Below are positions 24,683 to 33,811 of a stretch of DNA of 37,579 bases, in pieces; the first letter of the stretch is position 1; the number at the start of each line of letters is the position of its first letter. Location of the stretch: contig JAQVBQ010000016.1 of NCBI GenBank assembly GCA_028690215.1, forward strand, positions 1 to 37,579. Direction: 5' to 3'. The notes beneath the pieces were generated by a model that had not been told where the DNA came from, ran no database searches, and saw only the letters and a program-made list of their open reading frames with translations. The position numbers were made by a program, and so were the translations under genes. The stretch comes from Bacteroidales bacterium. Its GTDB lineage: Bacteria > Bacteroidota > Bacteroidia > Bacteroidales > UBA932.

Positions 24683-26414
24683 AACGAAACAATACATTTT
24701 TTTCGATTGAAACCTTTTCCGACACAAGTTGTTCCGGAACAAATTTCCAACTATTCAGCTTTCTTGGGCATAATTTACCATCTCTCTTCATCTTCTCGTA
24801 TATAAGGCCTCTGATATCCTTTAGTCTTGATACAACCCTGTTATCCAGCTCTTCAAATGGAATTCCCGCACCATTTGTCAGAATATCTCCTCCACCGCTT
24901 GCTCGATATGATGACATTGCCACTCTATACACCTGGTTTGGATCAAATGGCTTTCCGTCGGCCATTGACAAAATCTTCACCCTTTCACCGTCACCTTTGG
25001 TTATATCCACTTCATATAATATTCCGGCTGCAGAGTCAAAATTAAAATGCATGTTTTTCAATCTGGCCTTGCCATTATCATTGTACTCCATAACTAACAT
25101 GGGAGTATCAGGTGAACTTACCTTATTTACCCATTTTTTGTAGGAATATTCAAGATAGTACTTTACCTCCCGACCCGTAAGGTTTATTGTATACAAGAGG
25201 TTTTCAAAGGGATACAAGTTCATAAGACCCTGGAAGTTCATATATCCGGCCTTAAAGCTGAAATCGTAAGACAAGGGTGCCGCAAAAGAGATATCTGCAG
25301 ATGTGCATTCCAGTTGCAAAGCATGAATCATATCTACATACTCTGAAGATCCGAAATAGGCTTCCTTTGACGAGAAATCCCTATCTACATATCCTATAAT
25401 ATTGTTTGTAAAGCTTTTAACGGTATTAAAGCGAGCTGAAAAATAGTGATTATAATCCGGGTCAGATGGTTTGTCGATAAGTGATATGACTGAAGGTGAG
25501 ATCCTTTTGGTCACCACCTTTGAGTTTTTGTAAACCAGCTCTATAGTTCCGCAAGATAGATACCTTGCCCTGCTTCCTCCTTCAACTACCGGAATGGAAT
25601 CTTTTCCATTCCACACATATCCTGCAAAAGAACGATGGTCGTGGGCCGCAAAAACCATATCAATACCCTTTACATTTGCTGCAACAAATTTAGAAGGATC
25701 CTCCAGCTGATATTGTTTTTCCTCACCAAGTCCTGCATGCATTGCAACTATCATAATATCCGGGACCTCTTTTTCCCTTATCATTCTTACATATCTCTCC
25801 AAAACCGGGATAACCTCAGTGAATTCTATTCCCTCATATAATGAAGGTGAAAGCCATTTCTTGATATTTGCATTTGTAAGACCAATAACTGCTATCTTTA
25901 TTCCCGCTTTCTCAATAATTGTATATGGAGTGAAATATGGCTTCTCTGACTCTTTGTACACTGCATTTGCCGCAATATATGGCATCTTCAGCTCTTTCCT
26001 CACTTTGTCATACACTTTATGTCCTGTCTCAATATCATGATTCCCAACCACTACAGCATCATAGCGAAGATAATTAAAAACATCCGGGACTAGATTGACT
26101 TCAGTAGTGTCTATATAGTTATAGTAAAATACAGAGTTATCTCCTTGTAAATGGTCTCCTACATCAAGAAGTACTACCGCGTCTTCTCCTTTCTGCTCTC
26201 TTTCACTTTTGACATATAATGAAACCTTGCTCAGAGATGTTGATTGAACTACACCATTATATGTTGAGTCAAAAAAGAATCCGTGAATATCATTTGTGGC
26301 ATATATATAAACAGAATATTTGCCATCCTTAATCTTATCCCTATCATTGTTGGTAAACGACAGAAGTGCAGCTAACGCAAACGAAACTGCTATGATTTTA
26401 TATACTTTCATCAT
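24681..26414 (-). CDS. UshA-like periplasmic 5'-nucleotidase/2',3'-cyclic phosphodiesterase
   Basis: A two-domain metallophosphoesterase exported by an N-terminal signal peptide (IIAVSFALAALLSF). Metal motifs are ATNDIHGFF (DIHG, 43-46), LDVGDHLQGD (85-93), VVGNHDIETG (124-132), IVAMHAGLG and FAAHDHRS. The C-terminal nucleotide-binding domain has YRVAMSSYRASGGGD, the typical substrate loop. It would release nucleosides or sugars and phosphate outside the inner membrane. Several starts are possible: GTG 26417, ATG 26414 and ATG 26411; 26414 overlaps the upstream omega-amidase gene by 17 bases. No lipobox Cys is seen, so it should be soluble. Confidence 0.88.
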   Translation of the reverse strand: MMKVYKIIAVSFALAALLSFTNNDRDKIKDGKYSVYIYATNDIHGFFFDSTYNGVVQSTSLSKVSLYVKSEREQKGEDAVVLLDVGDHLQGDNSVFYYNYIDTTEVNLVPDVFNYLRYDAVVVGNHDIETGHKVYDKVRKELKMPYIAANAVYKESEKPYFTPYTIIEKAGIKIAVIGLTNANIKKWLSPSLYEGIEFTEVIPVLERYVRMIREKEVPDIMIVAMHAGLGEEKQYQLEDPSKFVAANVKGIDMVFAAHDHRSFAGYVWNGKDSIPVVEGGSRARYLSCGTIELVYKNSKVVTKRISPSVISLIDKPSDPDYNHYFSARFNTVKSFTNNIIGYVDRDFSSKEAYFGSSEYVDMIHALQLECTSADISFAAPLSYDFSFKAGYMNFQGLMNLYPFENLLYTINLTGREVKYYLEYSYKKWVNKVSSPDTPMLVMEYNDNGKARLKNMHFNFDSAAGILYEVDITKGDGERVKILSMADGKPFDPNQVYRVAMSSYRASGGGDILTNGAGIPFEELDNRVVSRLKDIRGLIYEKMKRDGKLCPRKLNSWKFVPEQLVSEKVSIEKNVLFR

Positions 26415-27192
26415 CACTCTTAATTACAAATTTATCTCCGTCCTTCCAGGCTCTGAAACCATCCCTGAATCTCTTCAAATCATTATGATTCAAATCATAC
26501 AGAGACCACATATCATCTGAATCCCTAAAAATGGGAGCGAGTTGATTTCCCTTATAATCTGAAATAAAACCAATCGGGGAATAAGTGTTCTGAGGGTCAC
26601 TCCCGGTTCTGTTTACAAATGCATAGTAACACAGGTTTTCAATTGCCCGGGCCCTTACAAGTGGATTAACCACGGACTCTCTTGAAGATGGCCAATTGGC
26701 AACATTTATTATCAGATCATATTCCAATCCTCTGTTTCTTGCCCATACAGGGAATCTTAAATCATAACATATCTGAAGAAGGATGTTCCACTCTTTATAC
26801 TTAACTATCACTCTATCTATGCCCTGTGAGAATACTTTATTCTCTCCCCCATAACTGAACAGATGCCTTTTGTCATAATGCCATTCATTGTCAGGTGTTA
26901 CAAAAAAAACTCTATTATAATATCTGCCTTTCTCATAAATTGGAATAGAGGCCATTATGGCAACAGAGCAATCTTTACTGACTCTTCTCAGCCATGTGGC
27001 TGATGGACCATTCATACTCTCTGCAATGGCTTTGTTGTCAATAGAAAAACCGGTGGAAAAAAATTCCGGGAACACAATTATGTCAATTCCGGAGTTTTGT
27101 TTGAACAAAGAATCAATCGTAATTTGATGATTGTTAAGGTTCCGCTCTGTCTCCTCCCAAAAAACAGATGTCTGGCAAAGTGCTATCTTCAT
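26398..27192 (-). CDS. Nitrilase-superfamily amidohydrolase, omega-amidase-like
   Basis: A carbon-nitrogen hydrolase with the full Glu-Lys-Cys triad: Glu43 (VFPEFF), Lys108 (YDKRHLF) and Cys142 (LLQICYDLRFP). The sequence RHLFSYGGE...FSQG and NWPSSR...LVRARAIEN match the YafV/NIT2 omega-amidase group, which turns 2-oxosuccinamate or 2-oxoglutaramate into the oxoacid and ammonia. Length (264) is standard. No signal peptide, so cytoplasmic. It has its own -7 motif and is followed by the nucleotidase gene with an overlap. Confidence 0.88.
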   Translation of the reverse strand: MKIALCQTSVFWEETERNLNNHQITIDSLFKQNSGIDIIVFPEFFSTGFSIDNKAIAESMNGPSATWLRRVSKDCSVAIMASIPIYEKGRYYNRVFFVTPDNEWHYDKRHLFSYGGENKVFSQGIDRVIVKYKEWNILLQICYDLRFPVWARNRGLEYDLIINVANWPSSRESVVNPLVRARAIENLCYYAFVNRTGSDPQNTYSPIGFISDYKGNQLAPIFRDSDDMWSLYDLNHNDLKRFRDGFRAWKDGDKFVIKSDDESI

Positions 27193-27210
27193 TTACATAT
27201 AATAAGTACA

Positions 27211-27218
27211 CAAAGATA
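27211..27218 (-). promoter_or_regulatory. Bacteroidetes-type -7 element for the omega-amidase gene
   Basis: On the minus strand TATCTTTG is an exact TAnnTTTG match, 18 bases before the ATG (27192). It lies just past the symporter stop. No good -33 box was found. Confidence 0.5.
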
Positions 27219-27219
27219 A

Positions 27220-28386
27220 CTAATTCCTGCTGTATATTTTATCCACAATTATTGCGATTGCTCCATCTCCTGTCACATTACATGCCGTCCCAAAACTATC
27301 CATAGTTATATATAGAGCAATCATCAGAGCAAGATTTGTCTGATCAAATCCCAGCATAGACTGAAGGATACCTGTTGCAGCCATGATTGCTCCTCCTGGC
27401 ACTCCTGGGGCTGCAACCATAATCACTCCCAACATAAATATAAAACCGGCAAAATGATCAAGACCCGCCGGTATACCCAGCATCCACATCAAAGAATAAG
27501 CACAGGCAGTAATTTTCAGTGTGCTTCCCGCCAGATGTATGGTGGCACAAAGAGGAACAACAAAATCTGCCACATCACCATTGACACCATTCTTTGAAAC
27601 TTGAGCCCTTGTTACAGGAATTGTAGCTGCTGAAGACTGTGTTCCCAAAGCCGTCATATATGCAGGTAACATATTGTAAAGTGCTCTGAAGGGATTTTTT
27701 CCTGACACCAGCCATGCTATAAAATATTGAAAGAGAAGCCATATAATATGCATGGCAAATATTATTAAGATAACCTTAAAAAAGAGCCCTAGAACGATAG
27801 TGACTTGACCCTCTTTAGCTAATTTCAGGAATATTCCGAAAATATAGAATGGGAGTATGGGAATGATAGATCTATTTATAACAATATTGATTATATCCTT
27901 GAATTCATTTACCAAAGCTTTGATGGTTCCTCCTTTTATTATAGAAAGCGTTAATCCTAAGATAAAGGCAAGCACAAGTGCAGACATAATATCTACAATA
28001 GGTGGTATAGTAATGGAAAAGTAGGATGTTATTTTCCCTGCACCTTCCGTAACTGCTGAATTCATAGAGGTACTCCTCTCCATCATCAACGGCAGTGAAA
28101 AGCTTGTGGTAAAATATGAGAAAAATCCTGCAACAAGAGTTGATGTATATGCGATTAATACTGTAATGACCAATAATTTACCGGCACCTTTACCAAGGTC
28201 GGCTATACCTGGAGCCACAAGACCAATAATTATTAGTGGAATGATAAATGAGAGGTAGTTTCCAAAAATATCAGTCAAAGTCACTACTGCTCGGACTATC
28301 TCTGTCGGTGTAATAAATGCAGCTGAAATTCCCAGAATAATTGCAACTATTACTTTGGGAAGTAATCCAAATTTAAATTTTGTCAT
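27220..28386 (-). CDS. Dicarboxylate/amino acid:cation symporter (DAACS family), probably for a neutral substrate
   Basis: A multi-span inner-membrane transporter of the Glt/SstT family, 388 residues. The HP1 serine motif reads GTQSSAATIPVT. The TM8 substrate motif reads DSFGTACNVTGD (363-374), corresponding to D..RT..NV.GD in glutamate/aspartate carriers. The Asp, Thr, Asn and final Asp that bind the amino acid backbone and sodium are kept. The Arg that holds the acidic side chain (Arg397 in GltPh) is Gly366 here. A neutral amino acid or a different substrate is therefore more likely than aspartate. It starts 9 bases after the exported asparaginase gene, so it probably imports a product of that enzyme's activity. 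Confidence 0.9.
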   Translation of the reverse strand: MTKFKFGLLPKVIVAIILGISAAFITPTEIVRAVVTLTDIFGNYLSFIIPLIIIGLVAPGIADLGKGAGKLLVITVLIAYTSTLVAGFFSYFTTSFSLPLMMERSTSMNSAVTEGAGKITSYFSITIPPIVDIMSALVLAFILGLTLSIIKGGTIKALVNEFKDIINIVINRSIIPILPFYIFGIFLKLAKEGQVTIVLGLFFKVILIIFAMHIIWLLFQYFIAWLVSGKNPFRALYNMLPAYMTALGTQSSAATIPVTRAQVSKNGVNGDVADFVVPLCATIHLAGSTLKITACAYSLMWMLGIPAGLDHFAGFIFMLGVIMVAAPGVPGGAIMAATGILQSMLGFDQTNLALMIALYITMDSFGTACNVTGDGAIAIIVDKIYSRN

Positions 28387-28395
28387 GAGATATAC

Positions 28396-29406
28396 CTATT
28401 TTTTGAAGCTCTTATCGTCACCTTTGATTACACCCACGCCAAAGGTGCCGTCAGACTTGGACCAGGCCCTGTTCATTGTCTCTGTATTGAATACCATTGA
28501 AATATTTCCATTCTTGTCAACAGCTATGATTCCTCCGCCAGATCCTCCCATTGGGGATATTTTATTAAATATAACCTCTTTTGACGCATCTTCCAGAGTA
28601 TAGTCCTTATAATCCATAAGAGCAGATATATCAAATGCCACAACTCTCCTTATCCAAAGTTCACCATGACCTGTTCCGGAAATGGCGGCAGTGCCGTTAT
28701 TGGCATATGTCCCGGCGCCAATGACAGGAACATCCCCCACTCTGCCCCATTTTTTCCCTGACATACCTCCTGTTGAAGTTGCTGCAGCAAGATTTCCGCT
28801 CATATCAAGAGCTACACATCCTACAGTCCCGACAGGGCAGGGCTCTTCTGCTCCTTTTTTAATTCTCTCGTTTTGTTCTCTTCTCTGATTTGTTGAAAAA
28901 TAGGAGTTATCTACAATATCCAATCCCTGACTCTTTGCGAAAGCAGATGCTCCCTCCCCAATAAGAAAAACATGCTTTGTACTATCCATGACCAGCCTTG
29001 CTGCTTTGACAGGATTTTTGACATCTCTCAGACCGGCCACAGCTCCTGCTTTTAGATTGGATCCATCCATTATTGCGGCATCTAGTTCATGAATTCCCTG
29101 AAGATTTGTCACAGCTCCCTTTCCGGCATTAAAGAGCGGGCAATCTTCAAGATAAATTACAACTGCCTGTACCGCATCAATACTTTTTCCCCCTTGCGAG
29201 AGTATAGACTCCCCTATCGAAAGAGCCTCAAGCATATGGTTTTCCAGAATCTTAATCCTTTCTTTTGTAAGATTAGGCGAAAGTGTTCCGGCACCTCCGT
29301 GAAGGGCTATTGACCATTTGGGATTCTTATTGTCATTCTGCCCAAAAAATGGCACGCATAAAAAAAGGAGCAAAAGAGTACTTAAGTATCTAAAATTATT
29401 CATCAT
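28396..29406 (-). CDS. Exported isoaspartyl peptidase/L-asparaginase (Ntn hydrolase)
   Basis: A plant-type asparaginase precursor that cleaves itself before a threonine to form active alpha and beta chains. A signal peptide (YLSTLLLLFLCVPFFGQ) sends it to the periplasm. ALHGGAGTL (34-42) begins the alpha chain; the cleavage site is GTVGC with nucleophile Thr194, and STGGMSGKKWGRVGDVPVIG and SGTGHGE form the beta-chain pocket. It removes isoaspartyl residues from damaged peptides or hydrolyses asparagine. ATGs at 29406 and 29403 are both possible starts. It is first in an operon with the DAACS symporter. Confidence 0.92.
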   Translation of the reverse strand: MMNNFRYLSTLLLLFLCVPFFGQNDNKNPKWSIALHGGAGTLSPNLTKERIKILENHMLEALSIGESILSQGGKSIDAVQAVVIYLEDCPLFNAGKGAVTNLQGIHELDAAIMDGSNLKAGAVAGLRDVKNPVKAARLVMDSTKHVFLIGEGASAFAKSQGLDIVDNSYFSTNQRREQNERIKKGAEEPCPVGTVGCVALDMSGNLAAATSTGGMSGKKWGRVGDVPVIGAGTYANNGTAAISGTGHGELWIRRVVAFDISALMDYKDYTLEDASKEVIFNKISPMGGSGGGIIAVDKNGNISMVFNTETMNRAWSKSDGTFGVGVIKGDDKSFKK

Positions 29407-29428
29407 TAATTGATTTGTCTTGATGAAT

Positions 29429-29436
29429 CAAATTTA
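29429..29436 (-). promoter_or_regulatory. Possible -7 element for the asparaginase-symporter operon
   Basis: TAAATTTG on the minus strand matches TAnnTTTG, with the start codon 22 bases on. A TTTTG lies only 14 bases upstream of it, shorter than the usual 19-21. Confidence 0.45.
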
Positions 29437-29451
29437 CAAAAAATTAGATGC

Positions 29452-29484
29452 AAAAGAAAAAGCTGCCTAAGTTTTAGACAGCTT
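29452..29484 (-). terminator. Rho-independent terminator ending the SusCD/phosphoesterase locus
   Basis: On the minus strand AAGCTGTCTAA and TTAGGCAGCTT pair over 11 bases (one G-U) around a 3-base loop, followed by TTTTCTTTTG. It begins 23 bases past the stop of the BACON lipoprotein gene. Confidence 0.85.
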
Positions 29485-29507
29485 CTCTTATAATTGTTTC
29501 TAATGGG

Positions 29508-30752
29508 TTAGTTAGGAATAACCACCTTGATATCATCAAGGAATATTCTGTTCTTACCTTTACCAACGCCTTTAAGATTAAAGTCTCCACCCATGAATCT
29601 CAACTGAGTTTCTGAAGTTGCGCCAGTTATTGTAAAGGAGCGCTCAGTATTGATTTGCGACCATATATCAGTACATGTAGGGTCTGCTGTATAATCAGGC
29701 CAATTATCAATAATAAATTGAGAAACGGTAACTGTTCCCGGGCCTATAACACTAATGTTAAGATAATTGTCATCTTGAGTACCGGCTGCAGTCATGTACG
29801 GCACTGCTTTAAATTTCACAAGAACATTATGTGTACCTGCAGGCAATGCACTGAGTTTAGGGGAAATCAAATCTCCACCATAGCTGGTCTTTCCAACCTT
29901 CATAAATCCATAGCAAGCATATAACAGTGGTTGGTCGCTCGAGAATGAGTTAGGTGTTGAATACCAACCTCTGGCTTGCTCTTCAGGGGTCCATAAATCA
30001 TATCTCGTTGCATCTGTAGTGTTAGGGAAAATGGTATTGCTGTATGTAGACCAAGTGAAATCTTCAAAAAGGACAATAGTACCCTCTCCTTTGCCCTCTT
30101 GTGTTACCTTAAGAGAAGCATTAAGATTAGGGAATTGTGAACAAGTGAAATTGATGTAACCCACTCTCTTATTAGTACCATTATTGGCAGTAGCGGCAAA
30201 AGTTATATCAGTACTTGAAGACCCTACATCCTCTGAAGCAACTGTCAACCAAGTAGAATTTGATGCATATGTATATGCAACATTTGCCTTTACGTTAATA
30301 GTAAAAGTCTGTTCCAACTGGTTGATATCCTTACCTGCAATATTGGATATGGTTATAAACGGAGTTGCCTGAGCCTGTGTAACTGTGAATAGGACAGGTT
30401 GTTCCTCTCCGTCTACCACAAATGCAAACTGCATCTCTCTGTTGACAAAAGTTCTGTTCTCTTCAACTATTACTTTTACGATACCATCGTCGTCTCCCTC
30501 GTTAGGAAAGAATCTAGCCCATGTATCTTCAGAGTTTGCCACAATCTTCCAAGGCCTATTGGAGCGAATCACGAATTTTAGGCCTGTAGTGTTTCCTGTA
30601 TAGGCCACATTGTAACCAGTAGGACTGGTTGACTCAGTAGCATCTGTAAAGTTGAAATACGGCTCTCCGGTATCCTGAGAATTCTCTTTGTCACAAGAGG
30701 TAAACACAGCAACCACCATAAGAAGCAGTATATAAATGAAACCTTTTTTCAT
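29508..30752 (-). CDS. BACON-domain surface lipoprotein
   Basis: A 414-residue lipoprotein: signal ILLLMVVAVFTSC with lipobox Cys20, followed by DKEN, which resembles the Bacteroidetes surface-export signal. Two BACON-like beta domains follow, with SNRPWKIVANSEDTWARFFP...FTVTQAQA (about 63-130) and NSTWLTVASEDVG...SLKVTQEGKG (about 163-222). The C-terminal 190 residues start VLFEDFTWSTYSN and have a jelly-roll look with FLDDIKVVIP at the end (choice-of-anchor or carbohydrate-binding type). BACON domains occur in polysaccharide-use proteins, but here no glycosidase is present. It is last in the operon, 21 bases after the phosphoesterase gene; a surface ligand-binding role is inferred. Confidence 0.8.
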   Translation of the reverse strand: MKKGFIYILLLMVVAVFTSCDKENSQDTGEPYFNFTDATESTSPTGYNVAYTGNTTGLKFVIRSNRPWKIVANSEDTWARFFPNEGDDDGIVKVIVEENRTFVNREMQFAFVVDGEEQPVLFTVTQAQATPFITISNIAGKDINQLEQTFTINVKANVAYTYASNSTWLTVASEDVGSSSTDITFAATANNGTNKRVGYINFTCSQFPNLNASLKVTQEGKGEGTIVLFEDFTWSTYSNTIFPNTTDATRYDLWTPEEQARGWYSTPNSFSSDQPLLYACYGFMKVGKTSYGGDLISPKLSALPAGTHNVLVKFKAVPYMTAAGTQDDNYLNISVIGPGTVTVSQFIIDNWPDYTADPTCTDIWSQINTERSFTITGATSETQLRFMGGDFNLKGVGKGKNRIFLDDIKVVIPN

Positions 30753-30773
30753 AAGTTTTATTTTAATAATTAA

Positions 30774-32204
30774 TTATCTTTTGATTAATAGTATTGTATC
30801 GTTGTATTTTTTGCCAAATCGGTCTGTTACGACAACCTTGATCTCCTTAGCATCATTATCAGGCACTGCCGCGAAAAAGAAAAATGTGGTACGTGGCTTA
30901 AGGTAGTTACCTTTTTCAAAGTCGGATTGGGAAACCTTTCCCTCTTTTACCAACTCTTGCATAGATGTCTGGTATTTTGGATCAATAGATTTGAATTGTT
31001 CCATTTTTCCCATATATCTTCCATCCTGATACCACTCTACAAGCCATTCCGGATCCCAATTCCAAACCTTTGCTACGATTGCATCGGGTCTAACAGAGAA
31101 TGAGCCTGATGGATATAGTTCCATCTGAAAATCCCTGCTTTGTCCAATTGTCTTAAAATACCACTCCGGATCTTTCTCATGCAGTTCAAATATCTGATAT
31201 CCTGAAGGTGTTCCATCCATTGTGTAGAACAATTTCCAGAAAGCACCACAGGATGATGCAACATTATACTCAATAACTCCAGGAATTACTTCCAAATTAG
31301 AGTTTATGTGAGTGTGTCCTGTAATAAAGCTGAGCTTATGTCCCGAGAACAAATCAAGAATCTTCTGATGACCATTGGAAGGCTTGAATCCATCAATCCA
31401 GAACCTACCTACAGGTGCATGCATTGCTATAAAAACATTTGCATTCTCAGGAATAAAATCAAGGTATCCTTTAAGCCAATCAACCTGTTGTTGAGTAACA
31501 TCCTCTACATACTGTTTGTTTGTGTCATAGATAATGTTGTCAAGTACAATAATGTAATTGTTCCCAAGGTTGAATCCATAATATGCAGGACCGAAGCAAT
31601 CACCAAAGGCAGTACCGGTGAGCTTGTCTCCCTTGAGCTCCCTTTGGTGATCATGATTTCCTATTGCTGCATATACAGGGGCTTCCAGTCTACTGATAGC
31701 TTTTTTATGGTTATTGAACAGTGACATTGAATCCCATACTACATCCCCAAGATAGAGAGTTACGGTATAAATGCCCATTTTAGCATAATTATCAACTGTT
31801 GTCTTAATATCAGGAAGCACTCTCTTTTCAAAAAGATTGAACTGTTCAGTTGTTTTTGTCTGAGGATCACCTACGGCAATCAAGGCATAATCCCTGAAAC
31901 CTGTCGGCTCCAATTCAAAGACAACACTATCTGTATTCTGCTCTATCTTCTTGAAAAACTGAGATATCCCATTGACTCTTACAGAAGTATAACCGGATGG
32001 GGTGAAAATGTAGACGAAACCGGCTTCAGGATTAACATCTATCTCAAAATGACCTTTTTGATCACTCTTTGTAAATGTATATCCGTCAGTAACAACAACA
32101 TTCTCTATATAATCACCCTTTGATTGGACAACCCCGGTTATAGGTTTCCCATTCAAGGTAAATGAGACAAACAGTAAAATAAGTATGCTAAATAATCTAT
32201 TCAT
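30774..32204 (-). CDS. Exported calcineurin-like phosphoesterase (three-domain, with N- and C-terminal modules)
   Basis: A signal peptide (LFSILILLFVSFTLNG) is followed by an N-terminal beta module (PITGVVQSKGDYIENVVVTD). The central metallophosphatase has GDPQ, LGDVVWD, AIGNHDHQ, FIAMHAP and FITGHTHI, which together supply the usual two-metal site. The C-terminal module has AKVWNWDPEWLVEWYQDG and VVTDRFGKKYNDTI. The start is set at ATG 32204 because the frame before it opens only with TTG at 32210. The substrate is unknown: a phosphomonoester or phosphodiester outside the cell. It lies 20 bases after the SusD-like gene. The partial gene at the other end of the window shows the same C-terminal module. 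Confidence 0.88.
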   Translation of the reverse strand: MNRLFSILILLFVSFTLNGKPITGVVQSKGDYIENVVVTDGYTFTKSDQKGHFEIDVNPEAGFVYIFTPSGYTSVRVNGISQFFKKIEQNTDSVVFELEPTGFRDYALIAVGDPQTKTTEQFNLFEKRVLPDIKTTVDNYAKMGIYTVTLYLGDVVWDSMSLFNNHKKAISRLEAPVYAAIGNHDHQRELKGDKLTGTAFGDCFGPAYYGFNLGNNYIIVLDNIIYDTNKQYVEDVTQQQVDWLKGYLDFIPENANVFIAMHAPVGRFWIDGFKPSNGHQKILDLFSGHKLSFITGHTHINSNLEVIPGVIEYNVASSCGAFWKLFYTMDGTPSGYQIFELHEKDPEWYFKTIGQSRDFQMELYPSGSFSVRPDAIVAKVWNWDPEWLVEWYQDGRYMGKMEQFKSIDPKYQTSMQELVKEGKVSQSDFEKGNYLKPRTTFFFFAAVPDNDAKEIKVVVTDRFGKKYNDTILLIKR

Positions 32205-32224
32205 AACCAAAATATATCATACAA

Positions 32225-33793
32225 CTACAATCCTGATTGAATTGCTTGTTTACTCCACCATACCGGTGTTTTCATATTATTTTCACCACCCATCTGTTCC
32301 AAAGCTTCAGCGACATTTGCAGCATTGGTCGATACACTTGTCGGAGGATAACCGAAACGTGCAGGGAATACATTATCATTATATACAGTACCCTCTCCTA
32401 TTGTAAGAACTGGGTATCCTGTCCTGCGATACTCATGGTATGCCTCCATACCAACCCAGAAGAGTGCAAGATACTTCTGATTGGCAATAAGTTCCTCCTT
32501 GTTTGTAGCAAGATCCCATGATGCAAGTTTAGAAGAGAGGAATGTGTTAACCTGAGCAGTAGTTATCGATGTTGGAGTTGCACTGAATGCTCCGAGTGCA
32601 GACCATTTTTCCATAGAAGCTCTTACACCGGCTTCGTAATATGTTTTGGCAGCAGCTGAGCCTCCACTGATATAGCCTTTGAGTGCGGCTTCAGCAAGTA
32701 TAAACTGTATTTCTGCATAATCCATATAAGTAGCAGTTGCATCTTTCCTGCAGAACACTTTATAGTTTAACCAAGAAGTACCTTTGTCCACTGTTGCTCT
32801 TTCGATATCAGTGCAGCCTGATTTTGTTCCAATCCAGATGTTGTAAGGGTTATCTGCAACAACTGTATTCTTCTTGCCAATAATAGGAAGACGTGGATCA
32901 ACATAAGTCTGGTTACCATTCTCTGTTATAACAGTCATACCTATCAATTGCCTTGTAAGCTTCCTGCCACTTTGTGTGAATTCACTCTCGGTAGTTGTAC
33001 CAAATGTGTTAATATAAGGATCGTTACCTGAGAAATTGACAGTTGCATTATCATCATTGGATGTAAATACAGGATACTTTGATGAATTACCGATTATCTC
33101 AGTCATCTTTGCACCTACATTCATTTCAGAACGTCCGCTTACCCTGCACAGTAATCTTAGATAAAGAGAGTTGTTGAATTTTCTCCATTTTGCCATGTTG
33201 CCATTGTACATACCGTCCATAGAGGGATTTAGGAATGTAGGATTGGTTGCGTAAATATCATTTGCAGCTTCTAGATCAGCAAATAGAAATTGGTATACCT
33301 CTTTCTGAGTGTTGTACTTAGGAGTAAGTGTTCCGCCGACTTTACGACCAGAAAAAGCCTCTTCGTAAGGAATGCTTCCAAACATATCTGTCATGTTGGC
33401 AAAAAATAGAACCTTGAATGTGAGTGAAATTGCCTCAAGGGACTTGTCTCCATTTTCTACAGCAAGTTCGTGCATATGATCTACATTCTTACCATAGTTG
33501 GCATAAAAACTCCAGAAACCACCCCAGTCTCTTGAATCTTCAAGGAAGTACTGATGCTCACGGCGTGTAACTCCACCTGTATGTGCTGTAAACTGTACAA
33601 GTTCATCGTTATAATACCAAGTATCATTAACCCAGTTGTTGGCAGAATTGTACAGAATAGGTTCAAACATAGCCGATGCCTGAATCATACCGACAATTGT
33701 CTTGTTGGGATTTGTATTGGTCTCCTTAAAGTCCTTTGTACAAGAACTAAGAAATCCAAGTGCAATCCCACATATTATCATTAATTTTTTCAT
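32225..33793 (-). CDS. SusD/RagB-family nutrient-binding lipoprotein (SusD-like_2 type)
   Basis: A 522-residue lipoprotein: MIICGIALGFLSSC with lipobox Cys18, then TKDFKE, fitting the surface-export signal of Bacteroidota. The tetratricopeptide-like helical scaffold is typical of the SusD-like_2 group: MFGSIPYEEAFSG, FADLEAANDIYATNP, KWRKFNNSLYLRLLCRVSG and FWVGMEAYHEYRRTGYPVLTIG. It acts as the lid over the SusC pore, capturing the nutrient. SusD-like_2 proteins often occur in loci for substrates other than starch-like glycans. It follows SusC by 18 bases. Confidence 0.92.
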   Translation of the reverse strand: MKKLMIICGIALGFLSSCTKDFKETNTNPNKTIVGMIQASAMFEPILYNSANNWVNDTWYYNDELVQFTAHTGGVTRREHQYFLEDSRDWGGFWSFYANYGKNVDHMHELAVENGDKSLEAISLTFKVLFFANMTDMFGSIPYEEAFSGRKVGGTLTPKYNTQKEVYQFLFADLEAANDIYATNPTFLNPSMDGMYNGNMAKWRKFNNSLYLRLLCRVSGRSEMNVGAKMTEIIGNSSKYPVFTSNDDNATVNFSGNDPYINTFGTTTESEFTQSGRKLTRQLIGMTVITENGNQTYVDPRLPIIGKKNTVVADNPYNIWIGTKSGCTDIERATVDKGTSWLNYKVFCRKDATATYMDYAEIQFILAEAALKGYISGGSAAAKTYYEAGVRASMEKWSALGAFSATPTSITTAQVNTFLSSKLASWDLATNKEELIANQKYLALFWVGMEAYHEYRRTGYPVLTIGEGTVYNDNVFPARFGYPPTSVSTNAANVAEALEQMGGENNMKTPVWWSKQAIQSGL

Positions 33794-33811
33794 ATTCTAT
33801 CAATGTTATAA

